IMG/VR virus record: IMGVR_UViG_3300025071_000060
Coordinates: 1 to 22,855 of that record
Strand: one strand, 5' to 3'
From: a virus
DNA length: 22,855 bases
A program made the position numbers and the translations under genes. The first letter of the stretch is position 1. Each line of letters opens with the position of its first letter. This document shows, piece after piece, positions 1-6,897 of the stretch. The notes beneath the pieces are model-generated. The model had not been told where the DNA came from. It worked only from the letters and a program-made list of their open reading frames with translations, and searched no databases.

Positions 1-1503
1 TATATAAGCCCGATCAAAATTTTTAGGATCTAATACATGCAATTCACGCTTCGCTCTCGTCGCTCCGGTATAGAATAATCGATGTAATTCATCCGGGTCG
101 TGACTAAACGTTTCTAATGCAGCACCTGTTAGGTCCTGTAATAATAAAACTTTATCGGCCTCTCCTCCTTTCGCTCCGTGTATGGTTGACATTTTAATAC
201 GAGGATTTTTATTTATCATTTCTCCATTCGCCCTCATGTTACGAATATAGTTCTCTGTAATATTATCTAATCCTTCAAAAGAATCGTACCAAACTTTATT
301 GGTTTTTAATCCATGTTGCTCTTGACACTCTTTTAGTGTATACTTCGCATCCGAATGTAAAGTTTTTCCCTTTTGAAACCCAACTAAAATATTAGATCCT
401 AAATATTCGTAGACATTTTTAATCTCTAAATGATTTAATAATTCACCTTTACGCCAATGTTCCCAATTATTTAAAGCTAATAAAAGTTTTAATGATACAG
501 AATTCATTCCTTTGTATTGATAATACCATCCTTGAATCTCACATAAATCTTTAGCATCTTCTAAAAAATAATTAGCAGAAGATAAAACTAACCAATTACC
601 TTCAGACATATCTACCTGGGTGATGTCCGAATATCGTTTTAAGATTCCTTCTTCAGCCCTAGGTTTATAATTTTTAGGAAACCGGTTCTGTACTTTACTT
701 ATAATTTTTTGAGACAATTCATGAATAGGCCCACCAGGTATACGATAAGATTGGTCTAAAGTTTTAATATCATCCACTTCTTCTTTTAAAGCTATGAAGT
801 GATCTACATCCGCACCTGCCCATTTAAAAATAGCCTGGTCATCATCACCTGCAATGTAAGTTTTTTTAGCATTAGCCCAAATCTTTCTTACCATATCCCA
901 TTGTAGTAAGGATAAATCCTGAGCCTCATCTATAAATAAAACTTCAAAACTAGGTGTAATATTTTTAGCAATAAAAGTTTCCAATAGATCATTAAAATCA
1001 TGTAAACTCTTTTCTTTTTTAAATCTTTTAAGTTCCTCGGACAATAAAAATAAAGTGCTTCTTTCTATGTCTAAAATATTTTTTCTAGAATCATAGTATT
1101 CTAATAGATCCATTCGCTTGACCGCTGCTGTGTTAATAATAGTTAAGTATTCATTATCAGAATTAAAAGTACCATCATCTGTAGAAAATTTAGCGGTCTT
1201 AATAGGAATGCCACATTTCTGCCCAAATTCCTTATAGTCTTCTGTCTTCATCATTTTTTCTTTAGTCATACCTACTTCTCTAAATGCATAAGAATGTAAA
1301 GTTCTAAAGTTAGTTAAATCATTCTCTATATCTAAACCAAACTTATCCGCAGCCCGAGTAGCAGCTTCAGTTGCAGCTTTTTTAGTAAAAGAAAAATAAC
1401 CTATTTGTTTAGGTCGGATTCCTTTTTGTATAAATTCGTCCACTAAGTTTAACAACGTTGTTGTTTTTCCTGTTCCGGGTGGACCCAGTATTATTGTTTT
1501 CAT
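1..1503 (-). CDS. UvrD-like superfamily 1 DNA helicase, cut by the left window edge
   Basis: This is an ATP-dependent DNA helicase that probably unwinds DNA during phage replication or repair. The frame is open from ATG at 1503 to base 1, giving 501 codons with no stop, so only the extreme C-terminus is missing. The SF1 motifs appear in order: Walker A GPPGTGKTT (residues 7-15), Walker B IDEAQD (191-196), motif III GDDDQAIFKWAGAD (219-232), motif IV QSYR (251-254), motif V STIHGAKGGEAD (439-450) and motif VI YTGATRAK (478-485). It is shorter than cellular UvrD (about 720 residues), as is usual for phage members. The start is fixed by Walker A lying seven residues from the N-terminus. No clear Shine-Dalgarno sequence precedes it; the start lies inside the preceding 69-codon ORF, so translation may be coupled. 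Function is inferred from the motif set and the primase neighbourhood. Confidence 0.93.
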   Translation of the reverse strand, partial: MKTIILGPPGTGKTTTLLNLVDEFIQKGIRPKQIGYFSFTKKAATEAATRAADKFGLDIENDLTNFRTLHSYAFREVGMTKEKMMKTEDYKEFGQKCGIPIKTAKFSTDDGTFNSDNEYLTIINTAAVKRMDLLEYYDSRKNILDIERSTLFLLSEELKRFKKEKSLHDFNDLLETFIAKNITPSFEVLFIDEAQDLSLLQWDMVRKIWANAKKTYIAGDDDQAIFKWAGADVDHFIALKEEVDDIKTLDQSYRIPGGPIHELSQKIISKVQNRFPKNYKPRAEEGILKRYSDITQVDMSEGNWLVLSSANYFLEDAKDLCEIQGWYYQYKGMNSVSLKLLLALNNWEHWRKGELLNHLEIKNVYEYLGSNILVGFQKGKTLHSDAKYTLKECQEQHGLKTNKVWYDSFEGLDNITENYIRNMRANGEMINKNPRIKMSTIHGAKGGEADKVLLLQDLTGAALETFSHDPDELHRLFYTGATRAKRELHVLDPKNFDRAYI

Positions 1504-1618
1504 ATTTTTTTAGTTTACGTTCAGCAATATTTAAGTGAATTTGAGTTAGTTCTAATTCTTCCTTAAGAATTCTAATCTCTTCTCTGAATCTTAAGTGCCA
1601 ATTAATACCTACATCCAT
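1409..1618 (-). CDS. small predicted coiled-coil protein of unknown function
   Basis: This 69-residue ORF starts at an ATG that shares one base with the primase stop codon (TAATG), an arrangement that favours translational coupling. Residues 12-41 carry an alternating charged and hydrophobic pattern (EEIRILKEELELTQIHLNIA) that looks like a short amphipathic helix or coiled coil. From about residue 39 the sequence becomes Asn/Lys/Arg-rich and low in complexity. There its DNA overlaps, out of frame, the 5' end of the helicase gene by 95 bases, including the Walker A codons. That tail is therefore probably constrained by the helicase frame rather than by its own fold. I do not recognise a family. 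It could be a small replication accessory protein or a coupling ORF. Confidence 0.55.
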   Translation of the reverse strand: MDVGINWHLRFREEIRILKEELELTQIHLNIAERKLKKYENNNTGSTRNRKNNNVVKLSGRIYTKRNPT

Positions 1619-3162
1619 TAAAAATCATCCTGTTGATATTCCACTTTAGAAATAGCAGCTTCTATTTTTTTCATGGTTTTAATTTTAACGACTCTAGGTT
1701 GTTGATTTTTTATTCGTAATCTTGTTTCTTCTATAAAAATATCTTCTATATAATCAGCTTCTTTAGTTAATCTTTTAATTAAATTTCCTGTCTTAGTCTT
1801 ATCCATTTCCCAATTATTCTTTTTTAAGAAACTATAAAAATCTTCCATTCTAAAATAAGTAAATTCTCTTTTGTCATCAGTGTAAGGAAGTTTGTTAAAA
1901 ATATCATCCATCGTTCGTGCTGCTTGTCTATTCGTAGTCCAATCTTGTAAGAGTCCTGTTAATTCATTGGTAGGATTTAAAGATTCTAAAGGTTCTACTT
2001 CTTGTAAACTATTCATTAAAGGTTTTAAAAAATGTTCTTTCCAATCTCTAGCTTTAGGAACAGGTACTACTAAGTTAGCTTGGTCCAAACAGGCCAAAGC
2101 AAATAAAGGGGGACTGTATAATTGTTCTGTTTTTAATTCTACTCTAGTTTTATCTACATTTAAAAACCATTGAGGAGGTGCAGAAGTATATTTGGTTAAA
2201 CTTCCAAGTAATGGCATTTCTTCTTCTCCATAACCAACACCAAATCTTTTTGTTCTGCATAAACCTGCTTGGCATACTGCATTAATAGGTGCATCTTTAC
2301 ATCTATATTTGTCATAACCTTTTCTGTTAACTGATTTAATTAATTGCTGAACTTCATTATTACTTAAAGCAGGTTCCATGTATTTAGAATTAGCTTCTAC
2401 AATTTTATCTTCCCAACTATCGGGATGTGATTGTTTATAATAAACTGCAATATTAAATAATGCATTATTCCTAGACCCCTCACCAAAACCAATTGATGCC
2501 AATTTGTTTAAACAAGGGGGACCATTAGGAAAAGCTTCGTCTATTTTTTTCTCTTGGACTTTAATTTTCTCCACCTCTTCGCTTCGAAGAGAAAACTTAT
2601 CATAGAGCTGATAAAATTCCTCAAGTGTACAACCGGAGCCATTATCGTTGATAGCATATCGTAGTCCTTTCATTTGATTGTGGTAAGGTAGATTTAAAAA
2701 ATTACCAGTGTCACCACGTTCCACTAGAATTTCTGTTTGTTTAGGAAAGATTTCTGATCCTTCATATCCTAAAGCTTTAGAAAATTGTTTAAGTTTTGAT
2801 TGCATCACAGCTGCAGAAATATTTTCTTTAGTAAAAAGAAAAACATGTGCTCCGCCAGATTTAGAACGGCAAACGATTAGGGGGAAGTTAAAAGATCGTA
2901 TGCTTTGAATGAGACTAAGGTGATCGAGATCATATTCATCAATATCAATGCAACCCCACCTACAATCATTGCTCTGTGTAATAGGGATGATACCCAATGC
3001 GGGTCCTTTACCTTCAAGGTGGTTTGTCCAGAGGTCGTCGGTGACGCTTTTACGAACAATAAAAGCTTTGCCTTTTTGTTTTCCATTGGTACCACGTTCT
3101 CCGGGTTGATATTGTCCATATGCGATTTCTAGTCCACTAAAAATTTGTTTGAATTTCTTCAT
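1618..3162 (-). CDS. archaeo-eukaryotic-type primase (prim-pol) with C-terminal cysteine cluster
   Basis: This protein is predicted to make primers for phage DNA replication. The N-terminal half matches the AEP (archaeo-eukaryotic primase) fold seen in mobile-element primases: a metal-binding DID motif (D73, D75 within WGCIDIDEYD) and the nucleotide-binding motif SGGAHVFLF (102-110, His106). The stretch around 217-242 (C217, then GFGEGSRNNALFNIAVYYK) resembles a PriCT-type helical domain. C288, C297 and C302 (spacing C-x8-C-x4-C), together with C217, could bind zinc or an iron-sulfur cluster. The rest, about 340-514, is not recognised; residues 405-480 look like a winged-helix or helicase-loader-type tail, with low certainty. 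No Shine-Dalgarno sequence is visible before ATG 3162. The gene follows the hairpin at 3187-3210 and abuts the small coiled-coil ORF. The AEP assignment is firm from motifs; the polymerase ability is not shown. Confidence 0.88.
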   Translation of the reverse strand: MKKFKQIFSGLEIAYGQYQPGERGTNGKQKGKAFIVRKSVTDDLWTNHLEGKGPALGIIPITQSNDCRWGCIDIDEYDLDHLSLIQSIRSFNFPLIVCRSKSGGAHVFLFTKENISAAVMQSKLKQFSKALGYEGSEIFPKQTEILVERGDTGNFLNLPYHNQMKGLRYAINDNGSGCTLEEFYQLYDKFSLRSEEVEKIKVQEKKIDEAFPNGPPCLNKLASIGFGEGSRNNALFNIAVYYKQSHPDSWEDKIVEANSKYMEPALSNNEVQQLIKSVNRKGYDKYRCKDAPINAVCQAGLCRTKRFGVGYGEEEMPLLGSLTKYTSAPPQWFLNVDKTRVELKTEQLYSPPLFALACLDQANLVVPVPKARDWKEHFLKPLMNSLQEVEPLESLNPTNELTGLLQDWTTNRQAARTMDDIFNKLPYTDDKREFTYFRMEDFYSFLKKNNWEMDKTKTGNLIKRLTKEADYIEDIFIEETRLRIKNQQPRVVKIKTMKKIEAAISKVEYQQDDF

Positions 3163-3186
3163 ATAATATATTTTTATTTCTTTGTA

Positions 3187-3210
3187 AAGGGGGATCTCAC
3201 AATCCCCCTT
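3187..3210 (-). terminator. GC-rich hairpin between the ssDNA-binding-like gene and the primase gene
   Basis: A perfect 9-base-pair inverted repeat (AAGGGGGAT / ATCCCCCTT) closes a 6-base loop. It is by far the most GC-rich spot in this AT-rich region and fills most of the 57-base gap between two co-directional genes. On the minus strand it is followed by TTACAAAG, not a T-run, so it is not a classic intrinsic terminator. A partial attenuator, an RNA processing site or a 3' stabilising structure for the upstream message are all possible. Any of these would give more ssDNA-binding-like protein than primase. Confidence 0.6.
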
Positions 3211-3219
3211 AAACTAAAT

Positions 3220-3990
3220 TTAGTACGGTGTACTATCTTTAGCTTTCTCTTCCACATCTGCTTTTGTTTGCACGTTTCCTTTAGCAACATTACCTCTAAA
3301 ATCTTTTGCATTGCTGTATAAAGATTTATCAGTTTGTCCTAATATTCGATCCATCGTTACAACCCAACCATACCAAGAACCTTTATCGTTCTTTTGTAGT
3401 GCTGAAGCCAACGTATAGACCACCCCATGCATAGGCGGGATAGCAAATCCACCCTGTCCATCAGGTATTTGTATGGTTTTCATCATTGAATTCCATTTTT
3501 TACTGACGTTCAGCTGCGTAGATTTCATCGTAATCAACGCTGGTGTGTACCCACCATTTTTTGTTTCAACCATAACATAGTAAGAAGCTGTTTCTTCTAA
3601 GTAGTTACCATTTGGTAATCTAATTTTAGAACCATCTCTCTTACCAGTTGCGATTACTGGACTGTTAGGTAGATGAACTGCCACAGGAGCACCAGGGCCG
3701 TCCCCTCTATCCGACCATTCCGGATAATCTTTCTTATAGTAACAAGGAATTACCTTGATACCTTTTTTACCATCGTATAAATCGCTGGTAACAGTATTAT
3801 AGATCATGCCTGGTTTAGCACCTCCTATATACTTCGCATCACCATCAGTTACCTGTGGCGATAGTTGTCCTAAGATTCTGACAAACGGTAACGCAAGGTC
3901 TTCTTGCGTCATGTTTTCAAAACCTTTAGACAGATCGTCGCCAAATAAAGCAACGGATCCTTGTGTCTTAGCTTTTATTTCATTAGCCAT
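3220..3990 (-). CDS. conserved phage protein, putative single-stranded DNA-binding protein
   Basis: This 256-residue protein belongs to a family common in marine and other podoviruses. Recognisable blocks are ENMTQEDLALPFVRILGQLS (about 25-44), the KYIGGAKPGMIYNTVTSDLY region (about 53-72), GIKVIPCYYKKDYPEW (about 77-92), STQLNVSKKW (about 157-166) and a C-terminal SWYGW segment. The core is beta-rich with scattered aromatic residues, and the tail (from about residue 225) is hydrophilic and Lys/Asp-rich. Homologues are often annotated as ssDNA-binding replication proteins, but I know of no experiment that proves this. A strong GGAGG lies 7 bases before ATG 3990, the best ribosome site in the replication block, which fits a protein needed in high amount. 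It sits between the primase gene (downstream, beyond a hairpin) and a second conserved gene. Function is inferred. Confidence 0.75.
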   Translation of the reverse strand: MANEIKAKTQGSVALFGDDLSKGFENMTQEDLALPFVRILGQLSPQVTDGDAKYIGGAKPGMIYNTVTSDLYDGKKGIKVIPCYYKKDYPEWSDRGDGPGAPVAVHLPNSPVIATGKRDGSKIRLPNGNYLEETASYYVMVETKNGGYTPALITMKSTQLNVSKKWNSMMKTIQIPDGQGGFAIPPMHGVVYTLASALQKNDKGSWYGWVVTMDRILGQTDKSLYSNAKDFRGNVAKGNVQTKADVEEKAKDSTPY

Positions 3991-4003
3991 TATTTTTCCT
4001 CCA

Positions 4004-4618
4004 TTATTTTTTCCGGCTTATTTTAGTTTTATCTTTAATCCAAAGACTAAAGCTTTCAGAAGGCATGTCCAAACCGGCTTGAACACGCTCCTGGTATAGA
4101 GCAGTTAATGTATTCCATGCCACATCAGATTTCTGCTGTGGTTGAAAACCATTTTCTGCTGCAAGGTTAAGCAATTGCTCAGCCTTGTCATCTTCTCCTT
4201 TACCAAAAGATACAGTTACATTATTTTTAATAATATCACCCAATCCTTGGTCACGAAGCCATTGTAAACAACTTTCTCTTCTTGCTTCATCTTTAGGAAT
4301 AGTTGCTCTAAACTCTTTTTTAACTGAAACAGTTGAACCATCTGACATTTTAATTGAGGTCAAAGCCTGTTCTGCTAATAATTCTGGGATAACTCTGGAT
4401 CCCACATCATCTGCTTTCAGTTTTAAATCTTTTAAGTTTTCTTCTGCTGCTTCTATTTTATCTTCTAAAGCTTTCAACTTTTGACATTCAGCTGCAATCG
4501 TTGTTACTTCAACAGAATCTAAAAGGTCTTTAGAATCTTTCAACATTTCATCTCGAACATTAAAAGAATTCTTACTACTTTCATTTCTTATAACTATTTT
4601 TTCACTACCCTTATCCAT
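4004..4618 (-). CDS. conserved phage replication-region protein of unknown function
   Basis: This 204-residue protein has an N-terminal coiled coil (about residues 45-72, LKALEDKIEAAEENLKDLKL), then a small domain with ELLAEQALTSIKMSDGSTVS (about 79-98), RRESCLQWLRDQGLGDIIKN (about 113-132) and a C-terminal helix region with SDVAWNTLTALYQERVQAGL (about 164-183). I recognise this as a family that recurs beside putative ssDNA-binding genes in marine podoviruses, with no established function. The two genes are 13 bases apart and the next Shine-Dalgarno sequence follows the stop codon directly, so they are probably made together. A scaffold or adaptor role in replication is a guess. Start ATG 4618 lies two bases after the preceding TAG stop, with AAAGGG just upstream. 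Confidence 0.7.
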   Translation of the reverse strand: MDKGSEKIVIRNESSKNSFNVRDEMLKDSKDLLDSVEVTTIAAECQKLKALEDKIEAAEENLKDLKLKADDVGSRVIPELLAEQALTSIKMSDGSTVSVKKEFRATIPKDEARRESCLQWLRDQGLGDIIKNNVTVSFGKGEDDKAEQLLNLAAENGFQPQQKSDVAWNTLTALYQERVQAGLDMPSESFSLWIKDKTKISRKK

Positions 4619-4621
4619 CTT

Positions 4622-5020
4622 CTACCCTTTCATATATATATCAAATTCAAGAGAGTAATATCTTTTTTGATCTCTCTCCCACTTTAAAACGTTGAATTTG
4701 CCATTTGTGGCGTCATTAATTGCAATGCAAGAAATACCAATAATAACGGGATCCCCTACAGCTAACAAATAATCCTGTGGTCTAAAGTCTTGTAAGTTTT
4801 TTTTCATCTTATGTACATAAGGTGAAGTTGAATATATAGCTTGTTCAAATTGCGGCAAGCATATTACAAGATAGCCATAATCTGATGCACTTAATATATT
4901 AATATTAGGACCAGGTTGTTGGACTACATAGACAAATTTTTCTTTAGGATTATCTTTATAAAAGATTTTAAATTCCTCTAAAGAATTTGGTTTATACAAC
5001 TCAAAAATTTTATTTTTCAT
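4622..5020 (-). CDS. conserved hypothetical phage protein, first gene of the leftward replication unit
   Basis: This is a 132-residue protein of a family widespread in phages but without known function. Typical segments are EKFVYVVQQPGPNINILSAS (about 27-46), DYLLAVGDPVIIGISCIAIN (about 83-102, the signature: a GDP-x-x-I-G turn) and FNVLKWERDQKRYYSLEFDI (about 109-128). The fold looks beta-rich and small. It is the first gene after the divergent control region, with a predicted leader of only about 15-30 bases, and it abuts the 204-residue gene by a one-base gap. Its place suggests early expression with the replication genes. No catalytic motif is visible. Confidence 0.7.
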   Translation of the reverse strand: MKNKIFELYKPNSLEEFKIFYKDNPKEKFVYVVQQPGPNINILSASDYGYLVICLPQFEQAIYSTSPYVHKMKKNLQDFRPQDYLLAVGDPVIIGISCIAINDATNGKFNVLKWERDQKRYYSLEFDIYMKG

Positions 5021-5036
5021 ATTTCTAATTTATTTC

Positions 5037-5064
5037 TTGACACCAAGATAACTATTATTATATA
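5037..5064 (+). promoter_or_regulatory. probable rightward sigma-70-type promoter for the SNF2 helicase gene
   Basis: A perfect TTGACA (5037-5042) is followed after 16 bases by TATATA (5059-5064); TATAGA (5061-5066) is an alternative at 18 bases. The expected start point, about 5071, lies after the ATG at 5066. This argues that translation begins at ATG 5090. The element forms an inverted repeat with the leftward -35 element (TTGACA, 24 bases, TGTCAA). Confidence 0.55.
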
Positions 5065-5072
5065 GATGTCAA
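5045..5072 (-). promoter_or_regulatory. probable leftward sigma-70-type promoter for the replication genes
   Basis: On the minus strand a perfect -35 element TTGACA (5072-5067) is followed after 16 bases by TATCTT (5050-5045, four of six matches to the -10 consensus). Transcription would start near 5038, about 17 bases before ATG 5020. A perfect TATAAT also lies on this strand at 5062-5057 and could serve instead, with a weak -35, starting near 5050. Either choice overlaps the rightward promoter completely. Confidence 0.55.
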
Positions 5073-5089
5073 TAGAAATAAAAATTATT

Positions 5090-6523
5090 ATGAATTACAA
5101 ATTTAAAACAAAGCCTTATGCACATCAATTGGTGGCATTAGAAAAATCATGGAATAAAGATGAGTATGGTTATTTCATGGAGATGGGTACTGGTAAATCA
5201 AAAGTGTTAGTTGATAATATAGCTATGCTTTATGATAAAGGTAAAATTAATGGGGCTCTTATTATAGCACCTAAAGGAGTTTATAGAACTTGGTTGGACC
5301 AAGAAATACCACAACATTTAGCTAGTCACATACAACCTACAGTGGTACTATGGACTGCTTCAACATCAAAAACAAAGGACAAAGAGTATCAATTATTATT
5401 TAAAACTGGACATGACCTTCACATCCTTATTATGAATGTTGAGGCATTAAGTACTAAAAAAGGATTAGATTTTGCTGGTAAATTTATGCGCTGCCATAAA
5501 ACAATGCTTGCTGTAGATGAGTCTACTACTATTAAAAATCAAAACGCAAAACGTACTAAGTCTATTTTACAATTAGGTAAGCAGGCTGAATATAGAAGAA
5601 TTCTTACTGGATCTCCTGTTACTAAATCACCTTTAGATCTATATACTCAATGTGCTTTTTTAAATGAATTTCTTCTAGGCTTTACTTCTTTTTATACGTT
5701 TAGAAATAGATACGCTAATATGATTGACAGAAATTTTGGAGGTAGAAGAGTTCAGCTTATTGGAAGTTATAAACGTTTAGATGAATTAGCAGAAAATTTA
5801 AAAAAGTTTTCTTATCGTGTTTTAAAAGAAGATTGTTTAGATTTACCTCCTAAAGTGTATACACGTAGAGAAGTTGATTTAACAGAAGAGCAAACTAAAG
5901 CTTATACTACTATGAAATCCGCGGCCCTCGCTCTACTGAGAGGTAAAATGGCTACTGCGCCTCATGTTTTAACTCAAATGATGCGACTTCATCAAATTAC
6001 TTGTGGTCATTTAAAAAATGATGATGGCACAATTACAGAACTTAAAAATAATAGACTTAAAGAACTTTTAAATTTATTAGATGAAGTAGAAGGTAAAGTT
6101 ATTATTTGGGCTAATTATATTTATGACATTAAACATATTATAAAAATCCTTAAAGAAGAGTATGGGGAAGAATCTATTGTTCAGTATTATGGTGCCACTT
6201 CTTCTGATGATAGAGCTAAAGCAATTAAAGATTTTCAAGATCCTAAATCTAAAGTTAGATTTTTTGTAGGTAATCCTCAGACAGCAGGTTATGGTATTAC
6301 TTTAACTGCAGCCCAGACCGTGGTTTATTATTCTAATGGATATGATTTAGAAAAAAGACTACAGTCAGAAGACAGAGCACACAGAATAGGTCAAAAGAAT
6401 TCGGTAACATATGTAGACCTTATAGCATCTAAAACAGTAGATGAAAAGATAGTAAAAGCGTTACGTAAAAAAATGAATATTGCTAATACGATTATGGATG
6501 AAGATTGGCGAGAGTGGATTTAA
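5090..6523 (+). CDS. SNF2/DEAD-like superfamily 2 helicase, the only plus-strand gene
   Basis: This is an ATP-driven DNA translocase or helicase of the SNF2-like group. Numbered from the upstream ATG at 5066 (485 residues), the motifs are: Q-like region with YAHQLVALEKSW (18-29), motif I MGTGKSK (40-46), motif II DEST (151-154), motif III LTGSPV (180-185) and motif VI QSEDRAHRIGQ (433-443). The last is the hallmark of SNF2-type proteins. Both RecA-like lobes are complete, and no extra nuclease or DNA-binding domain is visible. I prefer ATG 5090 (477 residues, beginning MNYKFKTKPY) because the likely promoter's -10 overlaps ATG 5066. The helicase lobes are unaffected, and neither start has a good Shine-Dalgarno sequence. 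Such proteins are common in marine phage replication regions and may support replication, recombination or transcription. Its opposite orientation, with its own promoter, suggests separate timing. Confidence 0.9.
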   Translation: MNYKFKTKPYAHQLVALEKSWNKDEYGYFMEMGTGKSKVLVDNIAMLYDKGKINGALIIAPKGVYRTWLDQEIPQHLASHIQPTVVLWTASTSKTKDKEYQLLFKTGHDLHILIMNVEALSTKKGLDFAGKFMRCHKTMLAVDESTTIKNQNAKRTKSILQLGKQAEYRRILTGSPVTKSPLDLYTQCAFLNEFLLGFTSFYTFRNRYANMIDRNFGGRRVQLIGSYKRLDELAENLKKFSYRVLKEDCLDLPPKVYTRREVDLTEEQTKAYTTMKSAALALLRGKMATAPHVLTQMMRLHQITCGHLKNDDGTITELKNNRLKELLNLLDEVEGKVIIWANYIYDIKHIIKILKEEYGEESIVQYYGATSSDDRAKAIKDFQDPKSKVRFFVGNPQTAGYGITLTAAQTVVYYSNGYDLEKRLQSEDRAHRIGQKNSVTYVDLIASKTVDEKIVKALRKKMNIANTIMDEDWREWI

Positions 6524-6897
6524 ATATCCTGGAGTCCCGTTTCTCTATTTAAATATTTATATTCTATCTTAGTAATATTAAAATCATCGGTAATTTTTTT
6601 ACAAATATCAGTATGATTAAAATCTCCACACGAATACACATCAAATTGAATTAAAGCAGGGCTAGGCTCATCCCAAACATGCATAACAATGTGTGAAGTT
6701 TCAATAACGGCAATCCCTGTAATTCCGCGATTACCCTCCATAGAGCAGTATTTGACATAAGGACCCATCATTACTTTCATATTGATAGAGTCTATAAATT
6801 CTTTTAACCATTCTGTTAGCTGTTCTTCATCCGTTGGAGGTTTTACAGCTTCTGCTCTTATGATTAAATGTTTGTGTACTAATAAGCTATTTAACAT
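6520..6897 (-). CDS. speD: S-adenosylmethionine decarboxylase-like protein (SpeD homologue), auxiliary metabolic gene
   Basis: SpeD makes decarboxylated S-adenosylmethionine for spermidine synthesis, using a pyruvoyl group formed by self-cleavage before a serine. This 125-residue ORF is full length for the small bacterial class. Visible landmarks: N-terminal HKHLIIRAEA (8-17), NRGITGIAVI (56-65), the processing region with S68 and H69, proton donor H73 and C90 in DVYSCG. The serine, histidine and cysteine match those essential in Thermotoga SpeD. The residue before the serine is Thr67, where the family normally has Glu (AESH or SESH). Some SpeD relatives have been shown to act on ornithine or arginine instead, so the substrate is uncertain. 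It is the last gene after the lysis genes, overlaps the peptidase gene by 11 bases, and ends tail to tail with the SNF2 gene. Cyanophages are known to carry speD, so a host-polyamine role is reasonable. Confidence 0.85.
   Translation of the reverse strand: MLNSLLVHKHLIIRAEAVKPPTDEEQLTEWLKEFIDSINMKVMMGPYVKYCSMEGNRGITGIAVIETSHIVMHVWDEPSPALIQFDVYSCGDFNHTDICKKITDDFNITKIEYKYLNRETGLQDI

Noticed and set aside
2877-3132. Short ORFs on both strands inside the primase gene (80 codons minus, 75 codons plus)
   Set aside because: They lie across the catalytic DID region of the primase, have no ribosome site, and no recognisable protein features.
3187-3210. Classic intrinsic terminator at the replication-gene hairpin
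   Set aside because: The stem is strong but no T-run follows on either strand, so complete termination is not supported. It is kept as a possible attenuator or processing site.
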